Below, piece by piece: positions 25,640 to 30,029 of a stretch of DNA of 30,029 nucleotides. This DNA comes from an uncultured Aquimonas sp. (lineage in GTDB: Bacteria > Pseudomonadota > Gammaproteobacteria > Xanthomonadales > Xanthomonadaceae). The notes below the pieces were generated by a model, which was not told the origin of the DNA, did no database searches, and was given only the letters and a program-made list of their open reading frames with translations. The DNA is taken from the NCBI GenBank assembly GCA_946481615.1, contig CAMLOR010000015.1, forward strand, positions 1 to 30,029, read 5' to 3'. A program made the position numbers and the translations under genes. Every line of letters begins with the position of its first letter. The first letter of the stretch is position 1.

Positions 25640-27268
25640 ATGATCCGCATCGCGCTGGCGCAGTTCGACTACCCGGTGGGCGACGTCGCCGGTAACGTGC
25701 AGCGCATCGTGGCCGGTCTGCGCGAGGCGCGCGACGTGCACGGCGCGTCGTTGGTGCTGTTCCCGGAACTGGCGGTGTCGGGCTATCCGCCCGAGGATCT
25801 GCTGCAGCGCCCGGCCTTCCTGGCCGCATGCCATCGCGCGCTGGAGGAAATCGCATCGCACTGCCAGGGCATCACCGCGGTGGTGGGCTGGCCCGAGGCC
25901 GCGGGCGCGGTGGTGTTCAATGCCGCCAGCGTGTTGCGCGACGGCCATCGCATCGCGCACTACCGCAAGCGCGAACTGCCCAACTACAACGTCTTCGACG
26001 AACGCCGTTATTTCGCCGTCGATCCCGACGGCGGCGCCTGCGTGTTCGAGCACGAGGGCGTGCCGGTGGGCCTCGTCATCTGCGAAGACCTGTGGTTCGC
26101 CGAGCCCTTGTCCGAAACGCTCGCCGCCGGCGCGCAGATGGTGCTGGTGCCCAACGCCTCGCCTTTCGAGCGCGACAAGCACGCCCAGCGCGACGCGCTG
26201 CTCGCCACGCGCGTGGCCGAAAGCGGCGTCGCGGTGGCCTATCTCAACATCGTCGGCGGGCAGGATGCGCTGGTGTTCGACGGCGGTTCGGTGCTGGCCG
26301 ACGGCGACGGAACCCTGCATCCGGCCGCGCGCGCCTTCGAGGATCATTGGCTGGTCGCCGACTACGACCCGGCCGCGCGCCGTTTCCATCGCGTGCAATG
26401 GGAAGAGGAAACCGACGACACGCTGCCGAGCCAGGCCTACCGCGCCGTGGTGCGCGGCACGCGCGACTACCTGCGCAAGAACGGGTTCTCGAAAGTCTGG
26501 ATCGGGCTGTCGGGCGGCGTGGATTCGGCGCTGGTGCTGGCGATCGCCTGCGACGCCATCGGCGCGAGCAACGTTACCGCGGTGCGGCTGCCTTCGCGTT
26601 ACACCTCCGATCTGAGCAACGACCTCGCCGACCAGCAGGCGAAGAAGCTCGGCGTGAACATCGAAACCGTCGCGATCGAAGCCCCGTTCGAGGGCTTTCT
26701 CGACGCACTGGCGCCGCTGTTCGCCGGCAGGTTGCCCGATGTGACGGAAGAGAATCTGCAGTCACGCAGCCGCGGGGTGATCCTGATGGCGCTCGCCAAC
26801 AAGCTCGGCGGCCTGCTGCTCACCACCGGCAACAAGAGCGAATACGCGGTCGGCTACGCCACCATCTACGGCGACATGTGCGGCGGCTACGCGCCGATCA
26901 AGGACATCTACAAGACCGAGGTCTTCGAACTCTGCCGCTGGCGCAACGCGCAGGGCAACGGGGAGATCATCCCGCAGGCGGTGATCGACCGCCCGCCCTC
27001 GGCGGAGCTGCGGGAAAACCAGAAGGACCAGGATTCGCTGCCGCCGTACGAGGTGCTCGACGGCATCCTGCTGCGCTACGTCGACGGCGAGGAGTCGTTC
27101 GAGGACATCGTGGCCGCCGGTTTCGACGAAGCCATCGTGCGCAAGGTGCTGAAGCTGGTGCGCATCAGCGAATGGAAGCGGCAGCAGGCGGCGCCGGGGC
27201 CGAAGGTCTCGCGGCGCGCCTTCGGCCGCGAGCGCCGCTACCCGATCACCTCGGGCTGGAAGGACTGA
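25640..27268 (+). CDS. nadE: Glutamine-dependent NAD+ synthetase
   Basis: This 542-residue enzyme makes NAD+ from deamido-NAD+, ATP and glutamine, the last step of NAD synthesis. The N-terminal nitrilase-type glutaminase domain (1-250) shows the catalytic triad E43 (FPELAVSGYP), K110 (HYRKRELPNYNVFDERRYF) and C148 (LVICEDLWF). The C-terminal synthetase domain has the P-loop GLSGGVDSALVLAIA (289-303), LTTGNKSEYAVGYATIYGDM and the late RPPSAELRENQKDQDSLPPY. Length and motifs are complete. ATG 25640 has GGAGA 9 bases upstream. The stop directly abuts the bamD stop on the other strand with no base between. Confidence 0.97.
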   Translation: MIRIALAQFDYPVGDVAGNVQRIVAGLREARDVHGASLVLFPELAVSGYPPEDLLQRPAFLAACHRALEEIASHCQGITAVVGWPEAAGAVVFNAASVLRDGHRIAHYRKRELPNYNVFDERRYFAVDPDGGACVFEHEGVPVGLVICEDLWFAEPLSETLAAGAQMVLVPNASPFERDKHAQRDALLATRVAESGVAVAYLNIVGGQDALVFDGGSVLADGDGTLHPAARAFEDHWLVADYDPAARRFHRVQWEEETDDTLPSQAYRAVVRGTRDYLRKNGFSKVWIGLSGGVDSALVLAIACDAIGASNVTAVRLPSRYTSDLSNDLADQQAKKLGVNIETVAIEAPFEGFLDALAPLFAGRLPDVTEENLQSRSRGVILMALANKLGGLLLTTGNKSEYAVGYATIYGDMCGGYAPIKDIYKTEVFELCRWRNAQGNGEIIPQAVIDRPPSAELRENQKDQDSLPPYEVLDGILLRYVDGEESFEDIVAAGFDEAIVRKVLKLVRISEWKRQQAAPGPKVSRRAFGRERRYPITSGWKD

Positions 27269-28114
27269 TCAGGTGTCCTTGTCGCCTTCGTCGTCGAAGG
27301 GCCACATCTTCTTGAACAGCGAACGCTTCTCCGGCCAGTCGCCGCTCAGATAAGCGTGGTCCGGGTGGTTGAGTTCGAGCACGCGGCGGGCGTCCTGCGC
27401 GAGCTTGTCCTGGCCCAGTTGGCGGTAGCTTTCCACCATCAGTGCCAGCGCGTCGCCGTCGTGCATGCTCTGCGGATAGTGCTCGAGCACGTATTCGCCG
27501 CGCGCCGCCGCCGCCACGTAGGCCTCGCGGCGCAGGTAGTACTTGCCGACGTTGATCTCGTGGCGCGCCATCAGGTTGCGCAGGTGCACCATGCGCTGGC
27601 GCGCGTCCGGCGCGTAGCGGCTGTTGGGATAGCGGCGGATCAGTTCGCCGAAATCGTTGAACGACTGGCGCGGCGCGCCCTGGTCGCGCTGCGTCATGTC
27701 CAGGCGCACGAAGCGCTCGAGGAACTTGTTCTCGCGGTTGAAGTTGATCAGCGCCTTCAGGTAGTAGGCGTAATCGATGTGCGGATGCGTGGGATAGGTG
27801 CGGATGAAGCGGTTGATCGAGGACGCCGCCTCGTCGCTGTCGCCCGACTTGAACTGCGCGTAGGCGATCTCGAGCTGCGACTGCTCGGTGTAGGGGCCGT
27901 ACGGGAAGCGCGCCACCAGGCGCCCGTAGTAGCGCTTGGCGCGCGTCATGTTGCCGGCCTTGAGCGATTGCTTGGCCTCGGCGTACATCTGGTCCACCGG
28001 CAGCGTCTCGAGCGGCTCGTCGCGGTTGAAGAGCTTGAAGCGGCTGCACCCGGAGGCCGCGACGACGAGCATCGCGATGACGAGCAGGCGGAACAGGCCG
28101 GAATATCGGATCAT
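27269..28114 (-). CDS. bamD: Outer-membrane assembly lipoprotein BamD
   Basis: This 281-residue lipoprotein has a signal peptide with a lipobox ending AASGC (lipidated C23), then five TPR-type repeats starting near DQMYAEAKQSLKAGNMTRAK and including YGRLVARFPYGPYTEQSQL, INRFIRTYPTHPHIDYAYYL and FGELIRRYPNSRYAPDARQ. BamD is the essential partner of BamA in the complex that folds beta-barrel proteins into the outer membrane. It carries a C-terminal extension after the TPRs ending MWPFDDEGDKDT. ATG 28114 is placed just before the signal sequence. It is divergent from rluD, an order common in gammaproteobacteria. Confidence 0.97.
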   Translation of the reverse strand: MIRYSGLFRLLVIAMLVVAASGCSRFKLFNRDEPLETLPVDQMYAEAKQSLKAGNMTRAKRYYGRLVARFPYGPYTEQSQLEIAYAQFKSGDSDEAASSINRFIRTYPTHPHIDYAYYLKALINFNRENKFLERFVRLDMTQRDQGAPRQSFNDFGELIRRYPNSRYAPDARQRMVHLRNLMARHEINVGKYYLRREAYVAAAARGEYVLEHYPQSMHDGDALALMVESYRQLGQDKLAQDARRVLELNHPDHAYLSGDWPEKRSLFKKMWPFDDEGDKDT

Positions 28115-28205
28115 GGGTCGGATGGTCTGCAAGGACGCCGGTGGCCCGGGCGTGAGCGCGGCATGATAACCCAAGGCCGCGATTGGCCATAAACCTTTGA
28201 TCCGA

Positions 28206-29168
28206 ATGAACGAAGTCCTAACGAATACGGTGCTCGAAGCGACCGTGCCGGTGACCGCGGCCGGCGAGCGCTTCGACAAGGTGCTGGCCGAACTCTTCCC
28301 GGACTATTCGCGCTCGCGGCTGGCGGCCTGGATCAAGGCCGGCGAGGTGCTGCTGGACGGACGCCCGGCGCGCCCGCGCGATGCCGTGCGCGGCGGCGAG
28401 TCCGTGCTGGTGCGCGCCCGCCAGGAAGTCGCCACGCATTCGATGCCGCAGGCCATCGAACTCGACGTGCTGTTCGAAGATGGCGAGCTGCTGGTGGTGA
28501 ACAAGCGGGCCGGTCTCGTCGTGCATCCGGGTGCCGGCAATCCGGCCGGCACGCTGGTCAACGCCTTGCTGCACCGGCACCCGGAACTGGAGCTGCTGCC
28601 GCGCGCTGGCATCGTGCATCGCCTCGACAAGGAAACCTCCGGTGCGCTGATCGTGGCGCGCACGCTGCGCGCGCACACCGCGCTGGTCGGGCAACTGGCG
28701 GCGCGCGAGATCCATCGCCAGTACGAAGCCGTGGTCAACGGCGTGCTCGTGGCCGGCGGCACCGTCGACGCACCGCTCGACCGCCACCCGGTGGATCGCC
28801 TCAAGCGCGCGGTGGTGGAAGAGGGCAAGCCGGCCGTCACGCACTTCCGCGTGCGCGAGCGCTTCCGCGCCCACACCCACATCGAATGCCTGCTCGAAAC
28901 CGGCCGCACGCACCAGATCCGCGTGCACCTGGCGCACTTGCGGCATCCGCTGGTGGGCGATCCGCTCTACGGCGGCTCGCTGCGCCTGCCCAAGGGCGCG
29001 ACGCCGGAGCTTTCCGACACGCTGCGCGCCTTCAAGCGCCAGGCGTTGCATGCGGAGAAGGTCGAGTTCGCGCATCCGGTGGGTGGCGAAACCGTCACGG
29101 CCGTGGCGCCCCGTCCGGCCGATCTGCGCAAGCTGCTCGACACGCTGCGCGCGGACGCCCGCGCATGA
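28206..29168 (+). CDS. rluD: Ribosomal large-subunit pseudouridine synthase RluD
   Basis: This 320-residue enzyme isomerises uridines in helix 69 of 23S rRNA (1911, 1915 and 1917 in E. coli numbering). An S4 RNA-binding domain (about 20-75; [20 protein letters not shown]) precedes the catalytic domain with [14 protein letters not shown] (98-111) and the active-site aspartate D141 in [14 protein letters not shown] (135-148). [20 protein letters not shown] and VGDPLYGG are the usual late motifs. ATG 28206 is preferred over an in-frame TTG at 28197. The divergent bamD lies 91 bases away. The stop overlaps the pgeF start as ATGA. Confidence 0.96.
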   Translation: MNEVLTNTVLEATVPVTAAGERFDKVLAELFPDYSRSRLAAWIKAGEVLLDGRPARPRDAVRGGESVLVRARQEVATHSMPQAIELDVLFEDGELLVVNKRAGLVVHPGAGNPAGTLVNALLHRHPELELLPRAGIVHRLDKETSGALIVARTLRAHTALVGQLAAREIHRQYEAVVNGVLVAGGTVDAPLDRHPVDRLKRAVVEEGKPAVTHFRVRERFRAHTHIECLLETGRTHQIRVHLAHLRHPLVGDPLYGGSLRLPKGATPELSDTLRAFKRQALHAEKVEFAHPVGGETVTAVAPRPADLRKLLDTLRADARA

Positions 29169-29785
29169 GCGGTCTGCTGCATCCCGATTGGCCCGCGCCG
29201 CCCGGCGTGCACGCCTACACCACGCTGCGCGGCGCGGAACCCATGGGCCTGCCGGCCGAGCCGCGCTGGCTGAAGCAGGTGCATGGCACCCGCGTGGTGC
29301 GCTCGCCGGTGGCTGTCGAGGAGGCCGACGCGGCGGTGACCTCCGAACCGAACGTCGTGCTCGCGATCCGCACCGCCGATTGCCTGCCGGTGCTGTTCTG
29401 CAGCGACGACGGCGGCGAGATCGGCGCCGCGCACGCGGGCTGGCGCGGACTCGCCGCCGGCATGCTGGAGGCCACGCTCGATGCGATGCATACGCCGGCC
29501 GCGCGGTCGATCGCGTGGCTGGGTCCCGCCGCGGGGCCGGCGAACTACGAAGTCGGCGACGAAGTGCGCGCGGCTTTCGCGGGGCATGAGCGTCATTTCG
29601 TGGCGACGCGCCCGGGGCATTGGAAGGTCGATCTGTACGGCATCGCGCGCGACAAGCTGGCGGCGCGTGGACTGGTGCGCGTCAGCGGCGGTCAGCATTG
29701 CACCATCGCCGATCCGTCGCGCTTCCATTCGTATCGCCGCGACGGGTCGACCGGAAGGCACGTAACCGTCGTCTGGCGGGACTGA
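29165..29785 (+). CDS. pgeF: YfiH/PgeF-family (laccase-domain) protein, internally shortened
   Basis: This 206-residue protein is shorter than the usual 240-250 residues. YfiH-family members act as purine nucleoside phosphorylase/adenosine deaminase-like enzymes, and PgeF in E. coli edits peptidoglycan-precursor errors. The metal ligands are retained: H40 (QVHGTRVV), C73 (RTADCLPVL) and H90 (GAAHAGWRG), as are the late [19 protein letters not shown] and [16 protein letters not shown]. However, the conserved N-terminal stretch that normally follows TTR (GGVS...LNLGxHVGDDPxxVxxNR) is missing: [19 protein letters not shown] runs straight through. The reading frame is intact. The ATG overlaps the rluD stop, as in many gammaproteobacteria. 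Confidence 0.88.
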   Translation: MSGLLHPDWPAPPGVHAYTTLRGAEPMGLPAEPRWLKQVHGTRVVRSPVAVEEADAAVTSEPNVVLAIRTADCLPVLFCSDDGGEIGAAHAGWRGLAAGMLEATLDAMHTPAARSIAWLGPAAGPANYEVGDEVRAAFAGHERHFVATRPGHWKVDLYGIARDKLAARGLVRVSGGQHCTIADPSRFHSYRRDGSTGRHVTVVWRD

Positions 29786-29805
29786 ACACGCTCACGCCGC
29801 CTCGA

Positions 29806-30029
29806 CTATGCGTCGACGTGGATCCCGCATTCGCGCTTCAATCCGAAGAAGCGTGTCTCCTCCGCGCTGATGCCCTCGCCCAGCGGCCGCGTGGTGTGGA
29901 AATCGCCGATCGAGACGTAGCCCTGCTCCCACAACGGATGATAGGGCAGGTCGTGTTTCTGCAGGTACTCCCACACGTCGCGATCGCTCCAGTCGACGAT
30001 GGGATGCACCTTCCAGCGGCCCTGCTTCA
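29806..30029 (-). CDS. cysH: Phosphoadenosine phosphosulfate reductase CysH, C-terminal part (runs off the window)
   Basis: The minus strand reads 73 residues ending in a TAG stop at 29806. It includes [36 protein letters not shown] and the C-terminal ECGIHVDA, whose Cys is the catalytic one in PAPS reductases (ECGxH motif). The enzyme reduces PAPS to sulfite with thioredoxin in assimilatory sulfate reduction. The N-terminal two thirds, including the PAPS-binding P-loop, lie outside the window, so an APS-type iron-sulfur variant cannot be excluded from this part. It converges on pgeF with 20 bases between stops and no terminator hairpin seen. Confidence 0.9.
   Translation of the reverse strand, partial: KQGRWKVHPIVDWSDRDVWEYLQKHDLPYHPLWEQGYVSIGDFHTTRPLGEGISAEETRFFGLKRECGIHVDA

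Noticed and set aside
28115..28205. Possible -10 elements (TATCAT toward bamD, CATAAA toward rluD).
   Set aside because: Neither has a matching -35 at 16-18 bases, so promoter calls would be guesses.

Overview
The window is very GC-rich, densely coding gammaproteobacterial DNA, most like the Xanthomonadales/Lysobacterales (Xanthomonas, Lysobacter, Rhodanobacter and relatives). The basis is gene order and protein resemblance: pilS-pilR-pilA beside a divergent sucC-sucD pair, pilB nearby, then nadE, bamD, rluD, pgeF and cysH. The genus cannot be fixed from this sequence alone. No tRNA, rRNA, CRISPR array, transposase or integrase was seen. No gene-free stretch exceeds 300 bases; the longest is the 218-base tfpZ-pilA gap, which holds the pilA promoter.

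Layout. At 1-533 (minus) lies the N-terminal third of pilB. At 654-4652 (plus) are four glycosyltransferase genes: a polyprenyl-phosphate-type GT2, a GT4, a rhamnosyltransferase-like GT2 and a third GT2. They converge on a long minus-strand series, read from 16247 down to 4662: two tandem GT-C-type membrane proteins, a DegT/StrS aminotransferase, a WbqC-family protein, a short DegT-like PLP protein, an ATP-grasp/HAD fusion, a SAM methyltransferase, a TylF-type O-methyltransferase, a Wzx-type flippase and a zinc-ribbon methyltransferase. Most neighbours overlap by 1 or 4 bases. This glycan island sits between pilA (16394-16921) and pilB. Upstream of pilA are tfpZ, pilR and pilS, all minus. pilA has a -24/-12 (sigma-54) promoter match and a strong terminator.

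From 21166 on are housekeeping genes: sucC-sucD (TCA cycle), an OafA-type acyltransferase, a DUF1761 membrane protein (minus), nadE, bamD (minus), rluD-pgeF and the 3' end of cysH (minus).

How it may work together. PilS/PilR with RNA polymerase sigma-54 should drive pilA, and TfpZ should help pilin assembly. The island looks able to make, decorate and flip a lipid-linked glycan that carries modified amino sugars. The two GT-C proteins directly behind the pilin are the best candidates to transfer sugar to pilin or to a cell-surface acceptor. That link is inferred from position and fold, not shown. The least familiar element is the DegT / WbqC / DegT-like / ATP-grasp-HAD block at 8470-12618, which could be an amino-sugar amidation module.
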